From Ornithodoros turicata (taxonomy: Eukaryota > Arthropoda > Arachnida > Ixodida > Argasidae): a stretch of DNA of 64,000 nucleotides. Below the pieces are notes generated by a model. It was not told the DNA's origin. It worked only from the letters and a program-made list of their open reading frames with translations, and did no database searches. Location of the stretch: NCBI RefSeq assembly GCF_037126465.1, contig NC_088210.1, forward strand, positions 27,491,511 to 27,555,510, in the 5' to 3' direction. Position numbers and translations under genes: made by a program. This document shows positions 1-10,911 of the stretch, piece by piece. Position 1 is the stretch's first letter. Each line of letters opens with the position of its first letter.

Positions 1-1087
1 GAAGCGTCTTCCCCTCTTCTTTTTCACGCCTTCCGTTCTGTTTTTATGCGCCCAGTGTTGTCAGTGGCGGTCAAAGACAAAAGGGGAGAGACAAATGTTT
101 GTCTTCGTCGCGTCATTACGTGTTCCTTCCGTTTGGTTGAGTGTGATGTGGTGTTCTCCCCGCCTTGTTCGAGCGCAGTCGTTTGGAAACAAAATCTAAC
201 CCATCCCGATTGTTACAAGCACGCGCGCTTCTTGCTATTGTGATACGCCCATGGTTGTGTGTCGTGGGAAAGTTACAATTAAACGGGCGAGTTTTAACTT
301 GGCTAAGATTATCGATTTTTTTTCGGGCATGTCGAGTTTCTCGTGACGATTTATCAGATATTGTCGAACGAATTAGGAGTGCCCTGGCAAAAATAAAGTG
401 GATGAGGATTCACAGTAATATGTATAATTTCAGCGCATATCTTTGTAAATCCGATATTTGCGTAGCGGTTCTACATAACGCTCAGAAGTGGCATTGATCA
501 CATACGGCTGAAACGAATACTGAAATTCATCGAATAGAGCCGTAAAGAGATATTTCGAATAAAATTTACCGAAGGGTGTTTGCCAGGTTATTTCTGACCT
601 ATATTCCAACTTGTCAGAACCTCGTTTTTTTCTTTAGTACCAACATTCAGGTACGTTACCAGGCTCCAAACTGTCTCACTGACTCTTTTCACCTTATGTC
701 CTGAGGGTCCCGAATAATCATGTTCGATACGATAATAATAATACGCAAGGGTACATATCCCACGTAATCAGAAGTCAGACGACCGCAGTCACAGCTGTCT
801 GGATAAATGAATAAATAATGAATAAATTAATTAAAGAGCCAGTGGCCGGCTTATGGTGATCTGCTTTCGAGCGGTCCCCTTTTGTTGGTCTCTCGCATGT
901 ATGCACAATGTAACGTAATACATAATTTTCGCAAAGAAAATCGAACAGTTTACGTTTATGCTCATTGAAATTGCTAACCTTGTTAGCCCACTGATCCCAA
1001 AAATGTGTCGTGGAATTAGTCTGCTTTTATTGTTTACGTTTTTTTTTTTTTTCCGAGGTAAGTATAATGGCAGAGATACGTTCTGCC
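1..1087. other. No gene recognised
   Basis: I see no exon-like segment here. The open frames are short and start and stop without splice signals. A poly-T run lies near 1039-1051. If the basonuclin exon at 3064-3326 is read correctly, this stretch is downstream of it on the minus strand and should be intron or the region leading to the next 3' exon. Confidence 0.5.
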
Positions 1088-1089
1088 TA

Positions 1090-1546
1090 CGCTCTAAAAC
1101 CAGAACTTCACCACATAGCACGCTCTTAGCCAATCACTATCTCGAATGACGTCGTTCTGCCCCCTGATTGGTTAGAAACGGGAGGCGTACGCATTTTTGG
1201 AACATTTTTACACAGTTCCAAAAAAGGCGTCCGCCCCGCGCTTTACAAAAATAGGCCTTCACCGTACTACACTCTTAAAAATGAACTTCACCTCATAGCA
1301 CGCTCCTAGCCAACCATTATCTCGAATAATATCGTTATCTGCCCTGATTTGTTGAAAACGGGGGGCGTACGCCATTTCTGTGACACTTATGCTGTTCATA
1401 ATTGTCACAGAAAAGGCGTACGCCCCGTGTTTTCAACAAATCAGGGCAGATAACGATATCATTCGAGATAATGGTTGGCTAGGAGCGTGCTATGAGGTGA
1501 AGTTCATTTTTAAGAGTGTATGTGGTGAAGTTCTGCTTTCAGAGTG
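1090..1546. mobile_element. Palindromic TA MITE, interrupted by a nested younger copy
   Basis: The left terminal repeat starts at 1090 (CGCTCTAAAACCAGAACTTC) and the right terminal repeat ends at 1546 (GCTTTCAGAGTG). They are flanked by TA at 1088-1089 and TA at 1547-1548. The left arm carries the family word GGCGTACGC near 1186 and its inverted partner near 1225. The right arm is interrupted at a TA: the sequence before 1268 and after 1518 rejoins as CGTAC-TA-TGTGGTGAAG, the expected right-end sequence of the family. This copy therefore predates the one inside it. It encodes no protein. Confidence 0.85.
1270..1518 (-). mobile_element. Palindromic TA MITE, subfamily A, nested insertion
   Basis: This is the reference-quality copy of the main family, 249 bp. 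The outer ends are CACTCTTAAAAATGAACTTC and its inverted complement, flanked by TA at 1268-1269 and 1519-1520. Going inward each arm carries CGCTCCTAGCCAACCA, GATATCGTTATCTGCCCTGA, TTGTTGAAAACGGG and the self-complementary word GGCGTACGCC. About 25 loop bases at the centre are the only sequence that defines orientation (here the GACACTTATGCTGTTCATAA form, called minus). TA duplication and long terminal inverted repeats fit a non-autonomous Tc1/mariner-type element. The open frame across it is a by-product of the repeat. Confidence 0.92.
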
Positions 1547-1580
1547 TACAAGGAACCTGCCTTCAAAAGGTTACATAGCA

Positions 1581-1831
1581 CACGCTTAAAAATGAACTTC
1601 ACCGCGTAGCACGCTCCTAGCCAACCATCATCTCGAATGATATCGTTATCATGCCCTGATTTGTTGAAAACGGGAAGCGTATGCCTTTTTTGTATGACAC
1701 TTAGGCTGTTCATAATTGTCACAAAAGGGCGTACGCCTCCCGTTTTCAATAAATCAGGGCAGATACCGATATCATTCGAGATTATGGTTGGCTAGGAGCG
1801 TGCTATGCGGTGAAGTTCTTTTCTAAGAGTG
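1581..1831 (-). mobile_element. Palindromic TA MITE, subfamily A
   Basis: The left end CACGCTTAAAAATGAACTTC and the right end TCTTTTCTAAGAGTG bound a copy of the same family, with the loop in the minus form. The target duplication is no longer visible (CA before, CG after), and one arm has insertions such as TATCATGCCC. It lies only about 35 bp from the nested pair, making a three-copy cluster. Confidence 0.88.
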
Positions 1832-3057
1832 CGGGGCTTCCTGAAGCGGTGACCGTGCAAGGCTGACACCGCTCAAGCGGCCACTCGCTCTGACGGCAAC
1901 GCTCTCAATTGCAAATTGCAAAACGTCTAAAGGTAATGAATAAAAATTACGAGGAAAACACGAACCACCTCTCATATACGAGCTGGTGTCACGAAAAGAA
2001 ATTAGGCGACGATTTTACTTCCCGTGTTGCTTTTCTATAGATACCTACTGCAAGGATATCGTCGCTGTAGCGTTTGTACCATTTCTCCAAGGAACAAGCG
2101 ATATTCGTTCTGTAAGGTACCTAATACAAATCAGGTCAACTAACTAAAGTCAGATACCAAATGTATTACGAGTCTGCAAATACTATAGCTAACGCATTTG
2201 AAAGCACAGCGTCGTATCCTGTAGCAAAAGTATCAAAATTAGCGAGACTCAAGATTAGTTGGGCAGGTTGGTCATTATGAAAGACAGCCGCAACTTTCAA
2301 CCCTTTTACTAGGACACATCACATAAAAGAACTGTCTCACTGTTGTGTTGTTTGCTAAAGGTGTGTTCCGCCGTCTTCATAATGACTTGGAGAGACTCGG
2401 CGGGTTAAAATATACCGGACATGACATATTCCAAACTGTATTCCACACATATTCCACGAGTGCTGACCGTGTAGTTATTCTTCTCCCGTGTGCCCCCCCC
2501 CCCCCAAATATGTATGTCTACTCCCTAGTTGTGGACATATTCCACGTTCATCCTGTTTCTGTACCATTTATGACTACTGACATTTTTCACGCCCATGGTT
2601 TTGAACAACCAAAGACATCAGGGACGGTACAAACATCCTGAATTCAGGGGGACCCCAGACCCCAACCTGCGCCCCCTTACATCCCCCACCGCCACCACCA
2701 AATCACGCCCGGGTCCCAAAAATTCGGGGCAGCCTGAATGACAAAAAAAAAAAAAAAAAAAGAGAGAGAGAGAGAGAGAGCGGCAACTACAGCTTATGGT
2801 ACACGTGAGATTGAGAGTTGTGTAAGACATCCCGGAACCCGTGAATACTTTCAGGTCATGTGATCGTGAGTTCTACTGCATCAGTCGACAAAGCCATGAC
2901 TATGCTGGCAGTTTGATCGATTCAGGAAAAGCGTTTATGGCACTAGGCCTAAGATAACGCTTTGGCGCCTCACCACCATGGGAATTTTGCGCCCCCTTCA
3001 CAAATTCAGCAGGTTTACAGTTACCCCTGAAATAGATACATGCGGCAGGCTGCCAAA
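1832..3057. other. Intronic sequence downstream of the basonuclin exon; no gene seen
   Basis: No coding segment recognised. A C13 run lies at 2493-2505 and an A18 run followed by (GA)10 at 2743-2780. I looked on the minus strand for the next basonuclin exon, which in vertebrate relatives begins with a short Asp/Gly/Lys-Val-Leu-Asp-Arg-Trp segment, and found no convincing match. It probably lies to the left of this window. Confidence 0.5.
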
Positions 3058-3063
3058 GCTCAC

Positions 3064-3326
3064 CTGTAAGATGTACCCCCGCACGTAGTCTTCGTACGTC
3101 CATCCAAAGCCATGGAGGACGTGCAGTACGTCGTCGTGAGGCAGAACGCTGAGCAGTCGGTCCAGAAGGATTTTGAGCCGCACTGGAATGGCCTGGGCCC
3201 CGTACAGCACCAGGGATGCCAGGTCGAAGGCTGAACTGGCTTGCACCAACTCCACGGGGGCAGCACCACCACCGGCACCCAGGCCATGGCGACGAGACTG
3301 CTGTTGCTGGCCCAGTTTCTCTAACG
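3064..3326 (-). CDS. Basonuclin-family zinc-finger transcription factor, one internal exon
   Basis: Internal coding exon of 263 bases: two bases completing a split codon, then 87 codons, ending on a codon boundary (phase 1 in, phase 0 out). The acceptor on the minus strand is TTTTTCTTCTGTTTGCAG and the donor is CAG followed by GTGAGC. The product starts (A)[14 protein letters not shown], has a Gly/Ala-rich linker, then [48 protein letters not shown] and ends [11 protein letters not shown]. This is the conserved N-terminal block of basonuclins (BNC1/BNC2), upstream of their paired C2H2 zinc fingers. These are nuclear DNA-binding regulators related to insect disconnected. The zinc-finger exons and the Cys-rich exon expected upstream (ending HGWVAH in vertebrates) were not found here. 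Codon use is GC-rich, unlike the AT-rich flanks, and there are no stops. The family call rests on remembered conservation and is strong; orthology to BNC1 or BNC2 cannot be decided. Confidence 0.9.
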
Positions 3327-3529
3327 CTGCAAACAGAAGAAAAACACGTCATGTAATTATTATAGGTCACATATGTAATCACGTGACGTGATAACTGAAT
3401 TTATAGAGGGAAAATCTGAAGCTGTCCACTGTGTTTGTTTATCGACAGCCCGAAGTGCCCGTCACATGCGTCTCGCGCCAAGTCAGCTGTGGTATCGTGT
3501 TAAAGTTGGATTTGAACGTAAGTTACGTG
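3327..3529 (-). other. 3' end of the phase-1 intron upstream of the basonuclin exon
   Basis: Read on the minus strand this is the end of the intron preceding the exon, with a pyrimidine tract TTTTTCTTCTGTTTGCAG directly against the exon. The split codon implies the previous exon ends with G, giving GCG (Ala). A MITE sits about 200 bp upstream of the acceptor. Confidence 0.7.
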
Positions 3530-3531
3530 TA

Positions 3532-3780
3532 CACTCTTAAAAATGAACTTCACCGCATAGCGCGCTCCTAGCCAACCATAATCTCGAACGATATCGTTAT
3601 CTGCCCTGATTTGTTGAAAACAGGGGGCGTACGCCTTTTTTGTGACACTTATGCTGTTCATAATTGTCACAAAAAAGGCGTACGCCTCCTCTTTTCAACA
3701 AATCCGGGCAGATAACGATATCATTCGAGATTATGGTTGGCTAGGAGCGTACGATGCGGTGAAGTTCATTTCTAAGAGTG
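3532..3780 (-). mobile_element. Palindromic TA MITE, subfamily A
   Basis: Complete 249-bp copy with TA at 3530-3531 and TA at 3781-3782. The ends are CACTCTTAAAAATGAACTTC and CATTTCTAAGAGTG, and the loop is in the minus form. It lies inside the inferred basonuclin intron, 205 bp from the exon. Confidence 0.92.
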
Positions 3781-3782
3781 TA

Positions 3783-6130
3783 CATGCTGCATGCAAAATT
3801 TGCAAAAAGAACAGAAGGCCTGCTTAATGCCTCCACTCACACTTTCGCAAGTGGACATACAAAGTAAGCCAATCGCCGCAGCCAGCCAAGATGTCAGCTA
3901 ATCGCAGAAGACGATTTTGAAAAACAGGCTTTCTGTGGCCAGCAACGGCTTGCCACGCGGCTCATGGTGGCTCTTTTCCATGTAGCTGCGGCTGCTGAAA
4001 CGCAGTCGTGATTGCCTTACACTTAATTGTTACGTCATGCCGTTTGAGCAATCATGCTTTGACGTCACCGAGGTGTGCGATCGAGATAGCGACGATTAAA
4101 GTCTGTTTCGGGATGTAATCAAGAAGTTTTGTCTGGAATCAGTGGCTGTATTACTTGGCAGAACCGAAACCCGAACGAAGCTAGCCAGTGACGTCACTGC
4201 AGCGAAAGCACTGTCTATAAAGCCCAATTATACATAATTGGGTGCGAATTCAGCGGATTTTTAAAAGTTATTATTATTGCAAAGTGCCCCTGAGCGTAAT
4301 AAGAAAACATGCGACAGCGTTGTCTCAGTTTCGGTTTGTGTCCCGGCTGTCACTTCAGTAAGAGGAAGCCCCAAACTGTGGGGTGAACGTCAGTCAATCT
4401 CCCATACCGCTGAGAGCCATACAGTGCCGCCACCTCGTGGCGGATATGAAAAACCGGACGGATGCTCGATTAGAGGTGTGCGCGGGTCGGGTCCGACTAT
4501 ATATCCGCGCGGCGTCCTGGTTTGCCACTACATTTTAGCCGCGTGGATTTTGTCCCACAAATGCGACCACTACGGATGTGCTGATATACTCAGTATCCAT
4601 GCAGATAAGAACACAGCTGTTTCAACCAGCGCGGATGCGATCGCCAATGTTACATGCGCGGTATAACGTGCGGATCTGCGCTCACCTCGAAATTGATTGT
4701 TATGAAACGGTTCGCGGATGACAGACATGGCGACACAGCACTTGTCATGTTGACAGTGCTTAAGGTATACTGGACATATCCCGCAACGAACAGACCCCGT
4801 CGCCACAATACGACAATAGCATAGATCAGATGGTTCAGCAAAAGTTATATGTATTCTAACCGACGAGATTTCTATATAACTAATTTGTCGAGCAAAACGT
4901 GTCTCGCGGTCAGTCGTGTCTCATCGAGTCATAACATTTTCCAAGAAGACGACAAAGAACACACAGCCTGAGGGACGTCATTCTCCCACCAGGTGCGATT
5001 GTCTTTTGCCTGCATGCAACGCTATGGTACACGTGTGCATAACATTTCGAGACACATAGAAAGTCACGCGTCATTATCAGTCATCTCTTGGACACATCTG
5101 TTCGTCCTGTCAACAGCTTATTGCCATTGTCGAGGTGAGACATGAGAGTTGATGATGGAATCATCTACGCAATATTCGTGGAAACCAGTTACACAATCTA
5201 CTTGGTTCTGAGAACTGAACAGGCAAAAAAGAATCCCAAGTACGGGATTCCAAGAACCTCGGTTCCACTGAAAAACCTGTAATTCGCGGAACCAACCTCT
5301 TTCTTGTTTTTTTTTTTTTTTTTTTTCTTTCGGGTGCAGGTCAATTCGATATGAAACTTTCTCGATACGAATCGAACAATTATCCGCCTCCTTGCCACAA
5401 CTAATCTATACGGAAGAGAGGAAGACAGAGCAGAACTAAATTGAACTTAACGCTATAGGCTTGTCACGTAACTGTCCACCTTGTTCACAAAACAAAGCGA
5501 GTGTGAATGCCTGGAGAATGCCACCTGTATTGTGTGAAGGGGTCATGGTTGACGCGGTGTATAGGTGATGCGCGAAGCCAAATAACGCCAAGGAACTTCT
5601 GTTATGGAAGTTGCGCTTGCGGTGAAGGACACGGATATTCATTGTTTGCCTCTCATATTTTTTCTATCTGACAAATCTGACAACCATGAGCTTATGTTTT
5701 GTATGTGTAGCTTCGTAAATGAATTGTTCGTTATTCGATGAATCACAAAAACAAACAATGTCGAATCCACATATTTTGTTTCGTGACAAATACATATATG
5801 GGCTGGTAATCCTGACAACAAGCACCGATACATGATGAAGTTTGTGACAGCAAAATGAAGAATTTGTATAGACAAAAAGTATAGTGACTGATCTGCCAGT
5901 CCATGCTTAGGCATAATTGCCTTGCATGTCATCCTTGCCAACAATGTCAAGTACCGCTGCCCGCCTGCTAACTACACGCAGTCATTGACGAAAGTGGTTC
6001 ATAATACATTATTGGAGCATTGCTCGTGGTACCTGACGTGCACGATCCATGTGCTAACCACCATCACCGCTTTTCCACGAGCCCGCGAACGAAAGCAGCC
6101 CTTAGACATCAACAAAACAATCCGCTCCAT
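3783..6130. other. No gene recognised
   Basis: Mostly unassigned sequence. Near 4473 the string TTAGAGGTGTGCGCGGGTCGG resembles the ends of arthropod hAT-type elements, but no partner end was identified. A T22 run with flanking pyrimidines lies near 5309-5328. ORFs here are short and show no family resemblance. Confidence 0.4.
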
Positions 6131-6163
6131 AATATAACGTTGACCTTTACCTTGCTCATCATC

Positions 6164-6440
6164 ACGGCCAGTGTCCGATACCATCATCGCTTCTAGACCT
6201 CTTTCATCACGCCCTGTCAGAGTCGAAGGCTCACTGAACCCGTCTTCGGGTCTCCGAGGCGAAGTGCCTATCACACCACCGGGTGATCCTAGGGACCGCA
6301 TCGCACCCAACGACACCACCGTTCACGGCCAAGTCACCGACACAACCTTTCTTCCATCAGGTGGACCGCCGCAGCACGGCCACCGCCACCACCACAAGAT
6401 CTGCGCGGTCGTAATCCACGACAGCACGTGCGCTATCGTC
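6164..6440 (+). pseudogene. Possible degenerate LTR-retrotransposon pol C-terminus
   Basis: A GC-rich Pro/Arg/Asp/Thr-rich frame opens here (VSDTIIASRPLSSRPVRVEG, then IAPNDTTVHGQ). Near 6390-6440, if a frameshift is allowed, the reading becomes TTRSARS followed by NPRQHVRYRR. That Arg-rich, Ser-Gly/Ala-Arg, Pro-x-x-Arg-Tyr pattern is common at the C-terminus of Ty3/gypsy-type polyproteins. Downstream, a short purine run GTGGAGGGGG at 6797-6806 could be a polypurine tract in front of a 3' LTR. No second LTR copy, reverse transcriptase or integrase is present. The alternative is a chance open frame in a GC-rich region. Confidence 0.25.
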
Positions 6441-7461
6441 GTCTGCTCGCTTTCTCCTCCTCTGTGTCGCACACACACACCTTCTCTGGAACTGTCTCTA
6501 ACGTCATCCCTGCTGTCTTCTCCCTCGACGACGAACCTTCGTATCCGGGATTGGCGGACGCGATACTCTCACCCCTGTTCTGTCTCTCTCCTCACGTTTT
6601 CCTCTCGCCCAACAGAGGGGAGTCGGTGGTGTCTCACCTTTTTCTACTATTTTTTTTGCCCTCTCTCTTTCTCTGTCGCGGTGTTGCCCCCGCTCCGGTG
6701 CGGTCCCTTTAACTGCTCGCTCTTTTGTCTCTCCTACCTCGTTCGCTTTTTGTTCTATTCATTTCTCTGCAGCAAAAGTGATTGAGCAATTTCGTGGAGG
6801 GGGAATCGTGAATTCGATTACACGTACACTGTCGCCCTCTCCGTTTGTTGTACTCTGTCTTTCGTTACAGCTGCAGAGGTGTCGGCGCATTGAGTGTGTC
6901 CCTCCGACACTGCGGGTTTGGAAGAGCGTTCATCCGTGTTGAGGAGCGTGACTCCCCTCGCAAAATGGAAAACTATAGTATAGGTTCCGTAAGATACGGA
7001 CTCGCACAAGCCAACGTGACTTTCGAGCTCGGAAGCACTGTGTAAGTGCAAGCAGTAACGGAAAAAGTTTCAACAAAGAAGCGATGTTACGTTCGCAACC
7101 TTGTCATGGGCAAAGAACTCACAACAGGTGGCAGAACGTGAGGAGTAGCTGTATCCAACAGCGCCTATGCAACAAGAGACCTGAAGTGTTCAACGTCCCG
7201 GAATCACTGGAGTACTTATTCTACCTTGCACTTAATAACCTCGTCATTTAAAGAGAGCGTCAACAGCTCAGAGTCCTCCAACAAAATAACAGTTCTTGGC
7301 CAGGGGCGAATCCAAACCCTCACTTATGTCTAATATGTCACTTATGTCTCACTTACGTCTGTCTGTCTATAAATATGTCTGTATTTATTCGAGATGAAGA
7401 TAAATGAAATAAACACTTGGGGGGGGGGGGGGGACGGTTTCGTTGTGGAAGCTCGTAACTG
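6441..7461. other. No gene recognised; pyrimidine-rich, possible LTR remnant
   Basis: The stretch 6440-6780 is strongly CT-rich on the plus strand. A G-rich run at 6797-6806 is followed by about 270 bp of mixed sequence without clear ends. A G13 run lies at 7421-7433. No exon signals. Confidence 0.35.
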
Positions 7462-7720
7462 CACTCTTAAAAATGAACTTCACCACATAGCATACTCTCC
7501 TATAGCCAACCATCATCCCGAGTGACACGGTTATTTCCCCCGATTTGCTGAAAACTGGGGGCGTACGCCATTTTTGTGGTATTATGCAGGTCATAATCGT
7601 CACATGAATGTGGCGTACGCCCCTCCGTTTTCATCAGAGTAACGGAGAGAACGTTGTCATTCGGGATGATGGTTGGCTGTGGGAGCGTGCTATGCGGTGA
7701 AGCTCTGTTTTTAGACTGTG
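7462..7720 (-). mobile_element. Palindromic TA MITE, subfamily C
   Basis: Full-length diverged copy. The outer ends are CACTCTTAAAAATGAACTTC and CTGTTTTTAGACTGTG. It belongs to a subfamily in which the inner arm reads CCGATTTGCTGAAAAC and the core is followed by CATTTTTGTGG. The target dinucleotides are no longer TA. Confidence 0.87.
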
Positions 7721-7759
7721 AGGAGGGGAAAGGAGAGAACTAATGTGTTTTTTTTTAAT

Positions 7760-7905
7760 GTGTTGCTAGCGCCGCGAAGCAATCCTGGCTATGAACGGTG
7801 TATACAGACGTGAACAGTTGGAAAGAGGACAGCAGGAAGGAGTGGGGGGACAGGGGAGGTTAGTATGCGTCCCGGGCCGACTTCAGGGGAACTGCGCCTG
7901 AACTA
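7760..7905 (-). mobile_element. SINE 3' fragment (GTCGGCCC family)
   Basis: Contains GTGTTGCTAGCGCCGCGAAG and, 110 bp later, GGGCCGACTTCAGGGGAACT, which align with 58918-59060. Read on the minus strand it is the body and 3' part of the tRNA-derived SINE seen full-length at 58918-59192; the tRNA-like head is missing. Confidence 0.7.
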
Positions 7906-8564
7906 ATGTGTGGGGGTGCGTGATCGCCCAACAGCCCCCCCCCCTCGTATCCACCAGCTATACGCGCCCTATTTCTTAATTGCGTGTTAATTTCGAAAAC
8001 AAACGCAGTCTGTGCGAAGAAAATAATCACAAATGCAGCACGCATAACTGAAAGATCCTAACCGCGCCACCCTGGTGGTGAATACTAAAATCACGTATTC
8101 CAGTAACACACAGTAGGACGCGCTACGCAACGGCTTTTGCAGCACGTTAGCATGCAAGATCTGTCGCTCGGTGGCGCCCTTGCCAGTTGTCCACCCAGAC
8201 TAATGATTTGGCTCAGAATCCCAGGCGACACCCATCAGTTAACCTTCGCCAGCTTGTCTCTGCATATACATACACGAGGCATTCATTGAGAAGCTGTGTA
8301 TACGTCCAGCCAGATTATGGGTGCAGTATGCGTGCCTAACCGGTTTCTCTCAGTTTTTCTTTCACCTATATATCTCGATGGAGTTTGGCACAAGGAAAGT
8401 CTGTGTTTATATGCGAGTTCATTATCCTTACGCCGCAGGTAAAATGTACGCGGGGGAGGAGTGTTGTCTCGAAGACCTTCCTTGCCTTATTCCGTTCCTT
8501 CGCTATATAGCGAGCTATTCATTAACAGTGCATTCGCGATATATACATCATCTAGATTTATCGC

Positions 8565-8690
8565 GCCGCTCGAATAGCAGCCAGACAACAACGATTATAT
8601 TTTAATGATGATGATAATTGCGGAGTTTCGTCGCGAGGGGGCGATGCTCTATCCCATTGCTGGCAGTATAGTGGCTACAGTAATTGTGTT
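8565..8690 (-). mobile_element. Retroelement 3' tail with GTTGTT repeats
   Basis: The plus strand reads TTTTAATGATGATGATAATT, then GGAGTTTCGTCGCGAGGGGG, then ATCCCATTGCTGGCAGTATA. The same ordered words occur at 31500-31575, where they form the 3' end of a tRNA-headed SINE. On the minus strand it ends with an AATAAA-like stretch and GTTGTT units, typical of a non-LTR element or SINE 3' terminus. No head is attached. Confidence 0.6.
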
Positions 8691-8762
8691 GGATGGACTA
8701 ATATGCGGTTTCCCTTTCAGGATAACAAAAAATTACAAAAATTACAATTGTTACCACTCTAA

Positions 8763-9000
8763 CGAAAAAAAAAAGGGAGTACATTGAGGATCAACCACAG
8801 CTTTTAGTCCCCTAGATTGCAATTACTGCCCCGTTAATTGTTCCCTGACCCTGAAATTTACTCCCTAGCGCTGCAGATAGTCCCTAAACTTCCATGCATT
8901 TAGTCCTGAAAGGGACTATGTACTGTTTGTGACAGTGCATCTAGCGTCTAAATCAACTAAAGTTTCTCTCTCTCTCTCTGTCTCTCTTGCATTTTTGCGT
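8763..9000 (+). repeat. TAGTCCC repeat family copy
   Basis: Carries the recurrent order GCTTTTAGTCCCCTAGATTG, CCCTGAAATTTACTCCCTAG, TAGTCCCTAAACTTC, ATGCATTTAGTCC and a TCTCTCTC tract ending near GTAGAGTGTA. The words recur in the same order in about ten places in this window, so it is a dispersed repeat, probably a non-autonomous DNA element with AGAGTG-like ends. It has no coding capacity. Confidence 0.75.
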
Positions 9001-9180
9001 AGAGTGTAGATTGCAGTTAGTCCCCTGTTTTAGTCACCTGAACCTGAGCATCAGTACTGCAAATAGCTCCGAAACTTCGCAGAAAGTACAGTGCATTTTG
9101 TGCCGGAATAGTCTAATTTTTGTGGCAATGCATCATAGTCCCCAAAATGGCCAAAAATTGCTCTTCTCTTTTATTTAATT
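9001..9180 (+). repeat. TAGTCCC repeat family copy
   Basis: Immediately follows the previous copy and repeats the word order: GATTGCAGTTAGTCCCCTGT, CTGCAAATAGCTCCGAAACT, GTGCATTTTGTGCC, CATAGTCCCCAAAATGGCCA. It is more diverged than its neighbour and shares the AGTGTA junction with it, which suggests tandem or adjacent insertion. Confidence 0.65.
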
Positions 9181-10796
9181 AGTTATTTATTTATTTTTCT
9201 CAAAGTGCAGAAATCTCGTTCGGCTTACTGATACATTTGGCAGTCAGCATTGACCTCATGCACTCCACGAAGTATACAGGTCGAAGAGTTTATTAACCCT
9301 GGCAACACATACCGAGATCCGTGCTGACCCTTTATATTTTTTGTTTAAATTACTTGTTCTTGGAAGCTGCAGCAAGGGGGATGTCAACCATGCTGGTTCT
9401 CTTTCCAAGTGCATCGCTAAGTAATTACTAACACAACTTCTCCTGACAACAACGAAGCCATACGTTTCTTTTTTTTTTTTTTTTTTTTCGGAACAAAGTG
9501 TCAGGACGTATGTAGTATAACGAACCGGATGTACAAACGGTCGAAAAACATGCGTTTTCTCCGCCGGACCCCCCGAGGACCTGTGTCTATAACCACTCTA
9601 ATTACTACCTTTCCGAGGTGACCTGCTACACATCACTTCTTTCGTCCTTCCCTTTCGGCAACTGTTTCCTCTCCGACTTTCCCGTCCTTAACCCCTGACC
9701 CCCTTCCGAAGGAGTCCGGAACTCGAGTATATAGAAACCGGTGAATGCACACGGAAAGCAATTTTCGCGGCCTATATCGTTTTTCTCGGAAGAAAAGCTG
9801 CGACTAACAACCTCCGACTGATAGGGGAAAAAGAAAAAAAGAAGAGAAAAAAAAACTGTTCCGTTAAAGACTGACTTCGACAGCCGTCCCAACATCACAA
9901 GAAGGAAACACAGACGAGGAGAGGATATCCGAGTTGAAAGTAAACACTGCGAAAACGCCTCTCTCCTCCCCCTCCCTCAAACCCGAGAGATGAAACAAAA
10001 CGTGTATACTCATCAGAGAGGTACAGAGAAAAGGAAACAAGAAAAAGAGAGAGAGAAAGGAGGTAGAGTCTTCACCAGAAGAGGCGAGACACCCGCGTCA
10101 AGGATGAGAGCGACCGCTATACGAAATAAAGGCTAACAGAGCCCGTCAAATGCAAAAAAAGGAAACCCGAAACGGTTCTGTACACAGTACACACACACGC
10201 GGTCTTTTCTCCGAGCTCTCTTCTGAAGTCACGCTGATACAGAAAGAGGGAGAGAGAGAGAGAGGTACCTTTTCGAGTGGAGAAGGGGAGAGAGAGTTAA
10301 TCGACTGCAAGGAACCCTGTAATTTGGTCCCGCCAACCGACCAGGTGGGACATTTGACATTGATGCATGCTCACCACTTCAACATGTCCACCAGGCTCTT
10401 TCTTTCTGCCCGTTGCCCTTTTGTGGCTTTTATTTTGTTGAGTGCCTCGCTTTGTTTTGTGGTTCGCGCCTTGTGGAGCGTTTTCGACATGGTGGCGTCG
10501 ACGTGCTTCTGCTGGGCGATGGTTGCTTCGGCATCTGCGGGGCTGTCGCATGTTTCGAGTGTCGTTGTATATGGGAGCGCGCCAGAGCGAACCTGTGTTG
10601 CGGTGGGTTAGTTAATGACCTCAACCCGTGTGACTCGAGCTTTTAACATCTATTGTCACTTACTCTAAGAGTGTGCTCGAGAGCGATAACAGAAGGTGAA
10701 AGAAAGGTTGTTGAATGCTTGTACGATTGCTTATCCCGTTTGGGTAGCGGAAACAGCGGTAAATTTCAAGAAAAATGGAAAGCGAACGCAAATTTT
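9181..10796. other. No gene recognised; purine-rich tracts
   Basis: A T20 run lies near 9469-9488. From about 10010 to 10290 the plus strand is strongly purine-rich with several GA microsatellites. The 10297-10611 stretch has open frames on both strands (Arg/His-rich on minus, Cys/Ala/Val-rich on plus) but no recognisable domain. Confidence 0.4.
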
Positions 10797-10911
10797 TGCA
10801 CTCTAAAAAAGAAGGAATGATATTTTAGTCCTTTATAGGACCTACATTAGCACAACCGTCACTCCCTTTTGGGAAATCACGCGTGGAAGTTTTGTGCAAA
10901 GTTTAGAGACG
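10797..10911 (-). repeat. TAGTCCC repeat family copy, short
   Basis: Starts GCACTCTAAAAAAGAAGGAA and contains TTTAGTCCTTTATAGGACCT and GTCACTCCCTTTTGGG, matching the family read on the minus strand. It ends directly against the MITE at 10912. Confidence 0.55.
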
